64,000 bases of DNA from Paludibacteraceae bacterium (GTDB lineage: Bacteria; Bacteroidota; Bacteroidia; Bacteroidales; Paludibacteraceae): assembly GCA_017394705.1 (NCBI GenBank), contig JAFPXH010000005.1, positions 186,001 to 250,000 on the forward strand, written 5' to 3'. The notes below the pieces were generated by a model. That model ran no database searches and had not been told where the DNA came from. It was given only the letters and a program-made list of their open reading frames with translations. A program made the translations under genes and the position numbers. This document shows positions 35,883-43,833 of this stretch, in pieces (within the stretch, counting starts at the first letter, position 1; each line of letters opens with the position of its first letter).

Positions 35883-37343
35883 TTATAATTGATAAAATCC
35901 TGCATAAACGATACCAACGGCAATCTGCGGCTCGTCGTTATATATCTTTCCTCGCGTCCCGTCCGCGCGCGTTCCTTTTTTAAGAATGCCATACGAGAAC
36001 TCAGCCTTCACACCTATCTGCTTAATCGGGAAATAGTTGATGCCGACAGCCGCGCGGTGGCGACCACACCAAGCGTACATATCCGTCGGTTGATTATCGT
36101 AGCGAAACATCGAATCATAATAATCATACCGGGCGAAGAGATAGAAGGATTGTTTCTTCTCTTTTAATTTGCTGCTAAGCGAAAAGAAGTCATAGCCGGC
36201 TTCAAGACCGGCGGCGAGCGCATCGGAAGCCACCCATTGCCGACTTGAAACGGAGCCTTTTCGCATGGCAATATTATACTTTGTAATCGCCGCTGCATCG
36301 CTCAAATGGCCGTACATAAAGGCGCCTCGCAGTACAAACCCATAATCCTTATACGCAAAGTCAAACGCGCCAATAGAAACGGTTCCTTTCACATCTTTAT
36401 ATGCGCTTGCATCCAATTCGGCATTGCTTTTGCTAAGTGTATTGCGGAACGAATTTCCGCAGTAAGCACTTAGACTCAACCGCAACCCTTTCACCCCCGT
36501 ATAATCGACACGTGCAGCGCCTGCAAAGACATTCGCCAACTTAAATTCATACGGACTTCCGGCACCCGGTTTAATCCAATTCTTACGATTAAAGCGGTCG
36601 CTATCCAAACCCGGCAGGAACATTGCCTGATAATGCCATCCGTTTGGCGTTGAGCCCATGAACGTCAATGCCACCTCATGCCATGTACTCGGGATTATAG
36701 TGAACTCGCCTTCATTCCTATAAACGCTGAAATATTCGGTAGGTTCATGGTGTGCATTCAGTCCGCCCACCGGTATCACTTGCATACCTGCCCGGAGAAT
36801 GGCATAGCGGTTAAACGCTTTTTGCAACCAGAACTGCTCCAATGCCACTTCTCCGCCGCGTTCAATCTCACCTTCATATTCACCTCCTTCTTCTTCCTCA
36901 ATCTCTATAGCACTCTCTGTTCCGCCGTGCTCAAACTCAATTTCCGTTCCGACAGACCATCCTTTGCCGAAGTCGTACCCCATATAAATGACGACATGCG
37001 GCAAATCAAATTCGCCGTAATGGTCATTGGCATATTTCTCGGGATTCTTGCCGTAGCGAAGATAATTATTCGAATAAAAACAATGTTTCGCCGTTACTTC
37101 ACCATAACCACCAATTGTAAATCGTCCTGTCTTTTTCTCTTTCGGCAGACTTGCTACTTCTGTATTCTGAGGCTTTGCCTCATTGTTAACCATTTGTTGG
37201 GATATACTATCTTTTTTCTCCAAGGCCTCTACACGCCGGATAAGCGCCTGCAAGTCAGCCGCACTCACCTTGATAGAGTCCTCTGCAAACATGGTTAATA
37301 CGCTCATTATAAGCACGATAAATAGAATTATCCGTCTTTTCAT
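35883..37343 (-). CDS. Outer-membrane porin (phosphate-selective porin O/P-like)
   Basis: The 486-residue protein has a signal peptide (MKRRIILFIVLIMSVLTMFA), an N-terminal coiled-coil segment (LQALIRRVEALEKKDS) typical of Bacteroidales porins, and a barrel with FTIGGYGEVTAKHCFY and GMQVIPVGGLNAHHEPTEYF. A Glu-rich loop (SAIEIEEEEGGEYEGEIERG) near residue 150 may attract cations. It is the first gene of the porin-imelysin-di-haem-CcsA operon, so a cation or iron-complex substrate is plausible, but this is inference. Confidence 0.82.
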   Translation of the reverse strand: MKRRIILFIVLIMSVLTMFAEDSIKVSAADLQALIRRVEALEKKDSISQQMVNNEAKPQNTEVASLPKEKKTGRFTIGGYGEVTAKHCFYSNNYLRYGKNPEKYANDHYGEFDLPHVVIYMGYDFGKGWSVGTEIEFEHGGTESAIEIEEEEGGEYEGEIERGGEVALEQFWLQKAFNRYAILRAGMQVIPVGGLNAHHEPTEYFSVYRNEGEFTIIPSTWHEVALTFMGSTPNGWHYQAMFLPGLDSDRFNRKNWIKPGAGSPYEFKLANVFAGAARVDYTGVKGLRLSLSAYCGNSFRNTLSKSNAELDASAYKDVKGTVSIGAFDFAYKDYGFVLRGAFMYGHLSDAAAITKYNIAMRKGSVSSRQWVASDALAAGLEAGYDFFSLSSKLKEKKQSFYLFARYDYYDSMFRYDNQPTDMYAWCGRHRAAVGINYFPIKQIGVKAEFSYGILKKGTRADGTRGKIYNDEPQIAVGIVYAGFYQL

Positions 37344-37385
37344 AATTTTATCTTTTCATCTATTTTTTGCTCTATTTTACTAATG

Positions 37386-37416
37386 CAAAATTACTATTTA
37401 TTTACCAATCATGCAA
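37386..37416 (-). promoter_or_regulatory. Promoter of the porin-imelysin operon
   Basis: The minus strand has TTG (37416-37414), 20 bp and TAATTTTG (37393-37386), giving a leader of about 37 nt. Confidence 0.8.
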
Positions 37417-37494
37417 TCCCAATTAATTGTGCTTTTATAATAGTGTCGATTTTTAAGATGCCATATACGATTATTATGAAAATATTTATATCGC

Positions 37495-37525
37495 TTGCGG
37501 CATTAAAATATTTGTTGTAATTTTG
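37495..37525 (+). promoter_or_regulatory. Orphan promoter in front of the ohrR/gpx scar
   Basis: TTG at 37495-37497, 20 bp, TAATTTTG at 37518-37525. It is still perfect although the gene it served is now a remnant. Confidence 0.7.
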
Positions 37526-37566
37526 CATCGTGAACGACATAAACAAGTTGGAAGTTGAAAGAAGAG

Positions 37567-37715
37567 ATGAATAACGAACAAATGAAATTAGATAACCAGT
37601 TGTGTTTTCGGTTGTACTCAGCGGCACGATTGATGGTAAAACGATCAAGCGCTATGCTCCGATGACAGAACCAAAAGATTTTGAGAAGGACGTTGTGGAT
37701 TACCTGGCGCAATAA
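37567..37715 (+). pseudogene. Deletion scar: start of a MarR/OhrR regulator joined to the end of a glutathione peroxidase
   Basis: From ATG 37567 one frame reads MNNEQMKLDNQLCFRLYSAA and RLMVKRSS, then a stop at 37663. The KLDNQLCFRLYSAARLM segment is the typical start of OhrR/MarR-family peroxide sensors. In another frame the DNA reads GTIDGKTIKRYAPMTEPKDF then EKDVVDYLAQ and a stop at 37713-37715, which matches the end of glutathione peroxidases (KRYAPTTxPxDIEKD). The two meet near 37620. I infer that an ohrR-gpx pair lost its inside by one deletion. Family assignment is by eye only. Confidence 0.55.
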
Positions 37716-37815
37716 ATATCATCATCCCAATTTATGGTGATTTTGTAACTTCTTAAGAAAATCTTAATTATTATTTAAGAAAAACATTGTACCTTTGCAG
37801 CAAATTTTCGGATTT

Positions 37816-38466
37816 ATGCGAGCAAAGGTATTGTTTTTTTGTCTGCTTATCGCTACCGGTCTATTAGGGCAGGTGAGTGAAGGATTGGAAAAAAATAAGG
37901 TGTACCAGGGTTTCTCCGGCGGAATGATGCTGCATACGGGCTATCTGTTTGGTCAAGATAAGAATGCACCTACTACGATTGATGGTCGTTCAACCAGTCC
38001 TCAGGGTGCACTTTTCGGCATTGGCGGTGCGTTGCGCGTACATCTTTGGAAACATCTGCGCACGGGATTTGAGGGTTTTGTATCCACAATGCCGAGCGGA
38101 ATAACGGATTGTCATGATATCCTAAAACCCGGCAGTTATGTGCGTGTAGGTTGTGGAGGTGTGCTGGCGGATTGTTGCTGGAGAATGGATCGAGTTTGGC
38201 CGTATGTAGGAGGTGTAATAGGAGGCGGTTCAATGAAAGGATTGTATATCCTGGATGGCGACCAGCACAGTTGGGAACAAGATGCCAATAGCACGTTTCA
38301 TAAACAATCCTTTTTCTATGTCACCCCTTATGTGGGTTGCGATTATTGCCTGACACGCAAGGTACATATCACATTCCGGCTCGATTGGATGCTAGCGTTC
38401 CATCGGTCCGAATTATGTATGCCTACCGGTCCGAGATTATATTTTGGTTTTATGTTTTGTCATTGA
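37816..38466 (+). CDS. Small outer-membrane beta-barrel protein, function unknown
   Basis: From ATG 37816 the 216-residue product has a signal peptide (MRAKVLFFCLLIATGLLGQ) and alternating strands such as YQGFSGGMMLHTGYLFG, RVHLWKHLRTGFEGFVS and VHITFRLDWMLAF, as in 8-stranded barrels. It is cysteine-rich for an exported protein (five cysteines between residues 98 and 180, plus two near the end). A TACCTTTG -7 element lies at 37790-37797. Its stop is 1 bp before the DUF4491 start, so the two are probably co-transcribed. Confidence 0.65.
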   Translation: MRAKVLFFCLLIATGLLGQVSEGLEKNKVYQGFSGGMMLHTGYLFGQDKNAPTTIDGRSTSPQGALFGIGGALRVHLWKHLRTGFEGFVSTMPSGITDCHDILKPGSYVRVGCGGVLADCCWRMDRVWPYVGGVIGGGSMKGLYILDGDQHSWEQDANSTFHKQSFFYVTPYVGCDYCLTRKVHITFRLDWMLAFHRSELCMPTGPRLYFGFMFCH

Positions 38467-38467
38467 T

Positions 38468-38821
38468 ATGAGTTACGAAGGGTTATTATTGGGCCTCGGA
38501 GCATTTCTATGCATCGGAATTTTTCATCCGCTGGTTATCAAGGCGGAATATTACTGGGGTATCCGATCGTGGTGGATGTTCCTGATTATTGGTTTGGCAG
38601 GTACGTGCGGTTCGCTGCTGGTAAGCAATATTTATCTTTCTATTTTCCTGGGTATTTTCGCTTTCTCAGCCTTCTGGGGCATAGGCGAAGTGATTAAGCA
38701 AGAGAAACGAGTATTGCGCGGTTGGTTTCCCGAAAACCCCAAACGGCATGCGTACTACGAGCGCCGAAGAAAAGAACTCAAAGTCTTTCCAGATAATTTT
38801 CACTATCCCAAAATGTTGTGA
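38468..38821 (+). CDS. DUF4491 family membrane protein
   Basis: The 117-residue protein has three predicted helices (GLLLGLGAFLCIGIFHPLVI, WWMFLIIGLAGTCGSLLV, YLSIFLGIFAFSAFWGIGEV) and a basic cytoplasmic tail (KQEKRVLRGWFPENPKRHAY). This pattern is the DUF4491 family common in Bacteroidales. Its function is unknown. Confidence 0.75.
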   Translation: MSYEGLLLGLGAFLCIGIFHPLVIKAEYYWGIRSWWMFLIIGLAGTCGSLLVSNIYLSIFLGIFAFSAFWGIGEVIKQEKRVLRGWFPENPKRHAYYERRRKELKVFPDNFHYPKML

Positions 38822-38836
38822 TTTTGACTCCTTCTA

Positions 38837-38867
38837 TTGAGCATGTCGTATTTTTTTTGTAATTTTG
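38837..38867 (+). promoter_or_regulatory. Promoter of the hemerythrin-LuxR gene
   Basis: TTG at 38837-38839, 20 bp, TAATTTTG at 38860-38867. The ATG at 38890 is about 16 nt after the predicted start. Confidence 0.8.
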
Positions 38868-38889
38868 CATCGTTTTTATCAAAAAAGCG

Positions 38890-39762
38890 ATGTATAAAGC
38901 TACAGATAAGATATGCGATTTGATGTCGCGCGAGGAAGACGCGATACAAATTATCAGCCGTTTTGGCTTGGAGATGGGGGTGGGCGACCAAACTATCGCA
39001 CAAGCATGCGAAAATCATGGTGTGCACACGCCGACTTTTCTAGCTGTAGTCAACTACAAGATTTTCAAGCAGAAAGTACTGCCAGCGGATATAGATATTC
39101 CGACTTTGCAACGCTATTTGCAAAATGCGCATAATTATTTTCTCAATTTTCGCTTACCGCGTTTGCGCATGGCGCTTATAGAAGCAATCATCCCTGCAGA
39201 TCCAACGACAAAAATCCCCGGACTTATTCTGCATTGCTACGATGAATTCGTAGATGAGATTCGCGCTCATATAGAGCATGAGAATGCCGGTTTATTTGAA
39301 GAGCATGAGCATGACGATGAGCGCATTACCAGTAAGCTGACCGAGATTAAAAATCTGATTATCAAGTACTATCCGACACAGCCGACATCCAAAGAAGGAA
39401 CCGTTACCTATACGCTGATAAGCGTAATGAGCGACCTATGGCATACGGAGCAGGATTTTTCAGACCATTGTGCCATAGAAGATGAGATTCTCCGACCTAC
39501 ACTTTCCAATTATCGTCATCATACAAAACAATTGGGCAAGGTGCAAGAAACGGAGGAATTGAGTGACCGCGAACGCGATGTACTCATTCAAGTAGTAAGG
39601 GGATTGAGCAACAAAGAGATTGCAGATGTGCTTTGCATATCCATGCATACTGTCATTACACACCGCAAACACATTACCCGCAAACTCAATATACATTCTA
39701 CGGCGGGCTTAACGATATATGCCATCGTTAACAAACTGATTGATCTAAACAGTATGGAATAA
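38890..39762 (+). CDS. ScdA_N - hemerythrin - LuxR fusion regulator
   Basis: The 290-residue protein has three parts. Residues 1-60 (KICDLMSREEDAIQIISRFG, then LEMGVGDQTIAQACENHGV) resemble the ScdA_N/DUF542 domain of iron-centre repair proteins. Residues about 75-220 form a four-helix region with hemerythrin-type ligands: HNYF, ILHCYDEFVDEIRAHIEHEN, and LWHTEQDFSDHCAIEDEIL. Residues 225-285 are a LuxR HTH (LSDRERDVLIQVVRGLSNKE, IADVLCISMHTVITHRKHI). It probably binds a di-iron centre and changes transcription in response to NO, oxygen or peroxide. Targets are not known. Confidence 0.82.
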   Translation: MYKATDKICDLMSREEDAIQIISRFGLEMGVGDQTIAQACENHGVHTPTFLAVVNYKIFKQKVLPADIDIPTLQRYLQNAHNYFLNFRLPRLRMALIEAIIPADPTTKIPGLILHCYDEFVDEIRAHIEHENAGLFEEHEHDDERITSKLTEIKNLIIKYYPTQPTSKEGTVTYTLISVMSDLWHTEQDFSDHCAIEDEILRPTLSNYRHHTKQLGKVQETEELSDRERDVLIQVVRGLSNKEIADVLCISMHTVITHRKHITRKLNIHSTAGLTIYAIVNKLIDLNSME

Positions 39763-39769
39763 ATACACC

Positions 39770-39967
39770 TTATTGATGTAGACGCGCGTGCGTACCCACG
39801 TGTGCGCATGTACAATAATCATTCGAGTGTGGGGTAGAACTCCCACCGATAGAATCAACAAACAAACGCAGGACAAAATCCTGCGCTTTTTGTTTGAATG
39901 TCATAAACTGAATTTTCATAGGTTGGTTAAAGTTTAATGGTAATAGTTGCATTTTTATCTTTTCATT
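39770..39967 (-). other. Possible small gene or sRNA downstream of a good promoter
   Basis: The minus strand has a perfect promoter at 40005-39975. The transcript would start near 39968 and meet the hairpin CGCAGGA-TTTTG-TCCTGCG followed by TTTGTTTG at about 39867, giving an RNA of about 100 nt. Alternatively a 60-codon frame (39952 to 39770, start MQLLPLNFNQPMKIQFMTFK) could be translated, with the hairpin inside the coding part. Its C-terminus (SNDYCTCAHVGTHARLHQ) does not look like a natural protein, so an RNA is the better guess. Confidence 0.35.
39867..39890 (+). terminator. Rho-independent terminator of the LuxR fusion gene
   Basis: Stem CGCAGGA (39867-39873), loop CAAAA, stem TCCTGCG (39879-39885), followed by CTTTTTG. 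The inverted structure could also end the minus-strand transcript described above. Confidence 0.75.
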
Positions 39968-39974
39968 TCGAGTG

Positions 39975-40005
39975 CAAAGTTAATACATTTTTGTGAATTA
40001 TGCAA
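39975..40005 (-). promoter_or_regulatory. Minus-strand promoter without an assigned gene
   Basis: TTG (40005-40003), 20 bp and TAACTTTG (39982-39975) on the minus strand, as good as the promoters of known genes in this window. Confidence 0.6.
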
Positions 40006-40549
40006 GAAAAAACATCACTTTTTTGTCACAATAAATGTGAACACGAGAATATCGATAATCATTCACAAACCAATTGTTCACAAATAACAGAAATGCTTAT
40101 ATCTAAAGTAGACCGGACATCTTGATCAGTGGATATTTTCCTAAAAGGGTAGGGAAGGCTAACGTGAGACGATGAGGTTGTAAAAGCTTTACAAACTTAT
40201 ATAATTTCACGGCAAAGCAATGCTTATAACTATCTATATTTCAATAGTTATAGCAATTACTTGAAGTACAATTTATGCAGATAAAAGCATATGTTTGAAA
40301 ATAATGTCAAAACAAGTCTTTTTCACGCTATATAATCTATATAAATAACATAAAATGTGGCAATTATAAGAGTTACTTGTCGCAATGCAAAAGTATTATT
40401 TACGGCCAACACCAGTAGAGCCACTCTTGTAGAGACTTAGATTCGGGTACAGTGTTGTTTAGTACTATATTGTGGAACATATTTTCGATTGTGAATATGT
40501 GATATATTTATGAATGTGAAAAATATTTTTAAAAATATTGTGCGAACAT

Positions 40550-40580
40550 TTGTGTAATTCACATTTATTTTGTACCTTTG
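40550..40580 (+). promoter_or_regulatory. Promoter of the XRE gene with overlapping palindrome
   Basis: TTG at 40550-40552, 20 bp, TACCTTTG at 40573-40580. The TTG lies inside TGTGTAATTCACA (40551-40563), an inverted repeat of TGTG/CACA, and further TGTGAA words lie upstream. This is a plausible operator, perhaps for the XRE protein itself. The leader to 40730 is about 143 nt and includes the hairpin CTGGG-GAC-CCCAG type stem at 40690-40702. Confidence 0.65.
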
Positions 40581-40729
40581 CGCTCGCTTTCGTTAATACT
40601 CTCGCGACTCGCTGCTCTGCAGCTCAATATGGCGCTACGTATTACGCTACGCTCTCCCCCATAGCAAACAGCCTCCGGCTTGGTTTACTCTGGGGACCCC
40701 AGGTTAAATATAATAATATTATTATACAA

Positions 40730-41128
40730 ATGAACGAGAAAGAACGTATAGATCAAGTCATCAAATCTGTAGGCATGACTGCGCGTCAATTTGCAACAGA
40801 GATACATGTACAGCCCGGTACAATCAGTAATATGATGGCCGGAAGAAATAATCCGAGTTTAGATGTAATGCGCAAAATACTGCAACGCTATCCTACATTG
40901 AACCCGGAATGGCTCATTCTTGGTAAAGGTGATATGTGGCGCACAGAACCGGGAAAAGAACCCGGTCTATTTGACCGTCAAGCCCCAGATCCCAAAGAGA
41001 AAGTAGTACGTACTGTGACACAAAAAGAAGAGCCGCAGGTTTCTGCAGCTCCTCCTAAACAAATCAGCCGGATAGTCGTCTATTACACGGATAATACCTT
41101 CGAGGAATTTTACGGCAACAGTAAATAA
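40730..41128 (+). CDS. XRE-type helix-turn-helix regulator
   Basis: ATG 40730 gives a 132-residue protein. Residues 1-65 are an HTH_3-like domain (ERIDQVIKSVGMTARQFATE, IHVQPGTISNMMAGRNNPSL, DVMRKILQRYPTLNPEWLI) followed by LGKGDMW, as in phage-type and Bacteroidales XRE proteins. A Pro/Lys-rich linker leads to a conserved-looking C-terminal strand pair (KQISRIVVYYTDNTFEEFY). The open frame continues upstream to 40538 but that part is the leader, not protein. Confidence 0.8.
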   Translation: MNEKERIDQVIKSVGMTARQFATEIHVQPGTISNMMAGRNNPSLDVMRKILQRYPTLNPEWLILGKGDMWRTEPGKEPGLFDRQAPDPKEKVVRTVTQKEEPQVSAAPPKQISRIVVYYTDNTFEEFYGNSK

Positions 41129-41207
41129 CGAGTATTCTACGACAACAGTAAATAACGGGTATTTGACGTCAAGTTGTAACTCACGAGAGTCGCAACATAG
41201 TCACAAA

Positions 41208-41240
41208 AAGAAGCGCTGCTTATTGCAACGCTTCTTTTAG
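41208..41240. terminator. Bidirectional terminator between the XRE gene and lon
   Basis: The arms AAAGAAGCG and CGCTTCTTT are separated by about 13 nt and flanked by A and T runs. It would stop transcripts from both sides. The lon stop codon (41220-41222) lies within the loop. Confidence 0.65.
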
Positions 41241-43601
41241 TACCTCACTTATATCATGCACAAAGTGCAATTTTAGGCCCTTCAGGTACGGCGGTGCTAT
41301 TTCCGCTACATCCTTGCGGTTGTCTTCACAGAGGATCACATCCGTGATGCCCGCACGTTTTGCCGCGAGCAGTTTTTCTTTGACGCCGCCTATGGGCAGC
41401 ACTTTGCCGCGCAGAGTCATCTCTCCGGTCATGGCGATACGCGGTTTCACAAGACGATGCGTAAAGGCGCTGACGAGCGCGGTAGTCATTGTAATACCTG
41501 CGGAAGGTCCATCTTTAGGTATCGCTCCTTCCGGCACATGGATATGCACGGCTGTTTTTTCAAAGACTTCCGGTTTGATTCCCAGTTCCTTAGCATGAGC
41601 CTTCACATAGCCTAATGCCAAGGTGGCCGATTCCTTCATCACATCTCCCAAGTTTCCGGTGAGAGTAAGAGTAGGCGTTTTAGCCGCTGACAGGCTGGTC
41701 TCAATAAATAGAATCTCGCCTCCGACTTGCGTCCAAGCCAAACCGGTCACGACACCTAAATATTTATTCGTTTCCCAGAAATCACGCGAGTAACGTGCCT
41801 GCCCGAGATAATTGCGCAGATCCTCCAGCGTTACAGAGACGTTGTATTCCTCGCCCAGGGCTAACTTAGTATCTACTTTGCGGCAGATAGTAGCAATCTG
41901 ACGTTCGAGGCTGCGGACACCGGATTCCCGGGTATAATCTTCGATTATATGTCCGAGAATATCCTTGTTCAGTTTGAGTTGTGAGGCTTTAAGACCATGA
42001 TTTTTTAACTCCTTAGGAATTAAATGCCGTTTGGCGATTTCCTCTTTCTCCTCCTTGAGATATCCTGTCATCTCGATGAGTTCCATTCGGTCCAGAAGCG
42101 GACGTGGAATGGTGTCCAGACTATTTGCCGTAGCTATAAAGAGCACGCGACTCAAATCATAATCGACATCCAGATAATTGTCATGGAAAGTGTTGTTCTG
42201 CTCCGGATCCAGCACTTCAAGCAGCGCAGACGTCGGGTCTCCCTTATAATCCGCACCAATCTTATCCACTTCGTCCAGCACAAAAACAGGATTCGATGTG
42301 CCACATTTCTTGATGGCATCGATGATTCTGCCCGGCAGCGCGCCTATATACGTTCTTCTATGTCCTCTAATCTCCGCTTCATCGTGCAGACCTCCTAATG
42401 ACATCCGTGCGTACTTGCGTCCCAGCGCCTCCGCGATGCTCTTTCCCAAGCTTGTTTTTCCGACTCCCGGAGGCCCGTAAAGGCATAGGATGGGGGATTT
42501 GACGGGGTTGGATTCTTTCTCTTTTTGCGTACGAAGGGCTAATTGGCGTTGTACCGCAAGGTATTCGACAATCCGTTCCTTCACTTTATCCAATCCAAAG
42601 TGGTCACGATTCAGAATCTCCTGCGCATGTTTCATATCGAAATTATCTTCCGAACAGATGTTCCATGGCAGTTCCAGGAAGGTCTCCAAGTATGTCAGTT
42701 GAGTGGAGTAGTCGGGCGAATGCGTGGGCATATGCTCCAAGCGCTTGAGCTCTTTGTTAAAGGCCAGTTGAGCGGCATCCGACCAATTTTTCGTCTGCGC
42801 TTTCTCGCGCAACTCTTTGATCGTCTGTGCACCGGTGTCGCCCAGGTCTTGCTTAATCGTCTCAATCTCCTGCTGCAAGAAATACTCCCGTTGCTGCTTA
42901 TCCATAGCTTCGTGCGTACGACGCCGTATATCCGCCTTGATATTGAGCATCTCGTTATCATGCTCGAGGATCTTGAGCATCTGCATCGCACGCTCCGTAA
43001 GCGAGTCAATATGCAGTAAATCAATCTTTTTCTCCTTCTCAAAATCATAAAGCGCACATACGTAATTAACCAACGTAGGACCGCTTTCGATATTGCGTAG
43101 GGTAGTGCGCATACTGCTGACATGGTTGTTATCGGTCGTATCATCGACTTTGGTGAGGATATTCATAATCACATCGCGCATCGAATCAACCGTAGCATAG
43201 AACTCTTTGTCATCTAACAGCGGCATATTTTCCGGCATTTCGCATATCTGAGCCTGCAATAATCCTTCTTCAGAACGTTGAAAATCACGTACTTGTATTC
43301 GTTTGACGCCTTCTAAGATAGCCATCACATGATTGTCTCCCATCTCCGGCACAGGAATGATCTGCAGCACTTTGCAAAACGTGCCGAGCGTATATAAGTC
43401 GCCGTTTCCGCTAAGCTCCGTAACAGCATCATCGACTTGAGTCAACACCACAATGGGTTGTTTGGCTTTGTGTGCCGCCTTAACCAGTTTGAGGCTGCTG
43501 TCACGACTGATAGCAATAGGCATCATCACGCCGGGAAAAAGTACCACTTTTCTAATAGGCAGTACTTCGTACCATTTGTCTTCTTCAATTGTATATTTCA
43601 T
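41220..43601 (-). CDS. lon: ATP-dependent protease Lon
   Basis: The 793-residue AAA+ protease degrades damaged and regulatory proteins in the cytoplasm. It has the N-terminal substrate domain (PIRKVVLFPGVMMPIAISRD), a coiled-coil middle, Walker A GPPGVGKTSLGKS near residue 377, VFVLDEVDKIG (Walker B), and the Ser-Lys protease domain with PKDGPSAGITM (Ser near residue 696) and GGVKEKLLAAKRAG (Lys). A TTG two codons upstream is in frame, but ATG 43601 (MKYTIEEDKWYEVLPIRK) is preferred. Length is normal for Bacteroidales. Confidence 0.96.
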   Translation of the reverse strand: MKYTIEEDKWYEVLPIRKVVLFPGVMMPIAISRDSSLKLVKAAHKAKQPIVVLTQVDDAVTELSGNGDLYTLGTFCKVLQIIPVPEMGDNHVMAILEGVKRIQVRDFQRSEEGLLQAQICEMPENMPLLDDKEFYATVDSMRDVIMNILTKVDDTTDNNHVSSMRTTLRNIESGPTLVNYVCALYDFEKEKKIDLLHIDSLTERAMQMLKILEHDNEMLNIKADIRRRTHEAMDKQQREYFLQQEIETIKQDLGDTGAQTIKELREKAQTKNWSDAAQLAFNKELKRLEHMPTHSPDYSTQLTYLETFLELPWNICSEDNFDMKHAQEILNRDHFGLDKVKERIVEYLAVQRQLALRTQKEKESNPVKSPILCLYGPPGVGKTSLGKSIAEALGRKYARMSLGGLHDEAEIRGHRRTYIGALPGRIIDAIKKCGTSNPVFVLDEVDKIGADYKGDPTSALLEVLDPEQNNTFHDNYLDVDYDLSRVLFIATANSLDTIPRPLLDRMELIEMTGYLKEEKEEIAKRHLIPKELKNHGLKASQLKLNKDILGHIIEDYTRESGVRSLERQIATICRKVDTKLALGEEYNVSVTLEDLRNYLGQARYSRDFWETNKYLGVVTGLAWTQVGGEILFIETSLSAAKTPTLTLTGNLGDVMKESATLALGYVKAHAKELGIKPEVFEKTAVHIHVPEGAIPKDGPSAGITMTTALVSAFTHRLVKPRIAMTGEMTLRGKVLPIGGVKEKLLAAKRAGITDVILCEDNRKDVAEIAPPYLKGLKLHFVHDISEVLKEALQ

Positions 43602-43712
43602 CTTCAAAAAATCTTTCTTCTATATAATAGGGTTCTTTTCCAATTATGCTATTTTACATAATGCCGATTAGATTCCAAAGTACTATATAAAATATATAGG
43701 ATAAATTAATAC

Positions 43713-43749
43713 CTAATATAGTCTTTAATAAATATCTAATATAGTCTTT
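43713..43749. repeat. Direct repeat CTAATATAGTCTTT
   Basis: The 14-bp word occurs at 43713-43726 and 43736-43749 with similar flanks (23-bp spacing) in the AT-rich gap between lon and the next gene. No gene is seen in 43602-43833. Confidence 0.6.
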
Positions 43750-43833
43750 TATAAGACACTTATACAATAACAATAATTATACCAATTATGAGTTATGACA
43801 AATTGGCAGAATACATGTTTGCGAGTGTGGCTG

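Larger units (their letters stand above)
39763..40729. other. Gene-poor 967-bp intergenic region
   Basis: No convincing protein gene lies here. It holds the terminator of the LuxR gene (39867-39890), a minus-strand promoter (39975-40005), several TGTGAA/TTCACA words (40035-40095 and 40480-40563), an AT hairpin TATAACTAT/ATAGTTATA (40225-40252), an 18-bp perfect palindrome AATATTTTTAAAAATATT (40522-40539), and the promoter and long GC-richer leader of the XRE gene (40550-40729). The middle (40100-40450) shows nothing I can name. Confidence 0.7.

Noticed and set aside
40538..40729. N-terminal extension of the XRE protein
   Set aside because: The frame is open, but a perfect promoter lies inside it (40550-40580), and the translated extension does not resemble a protein domain.
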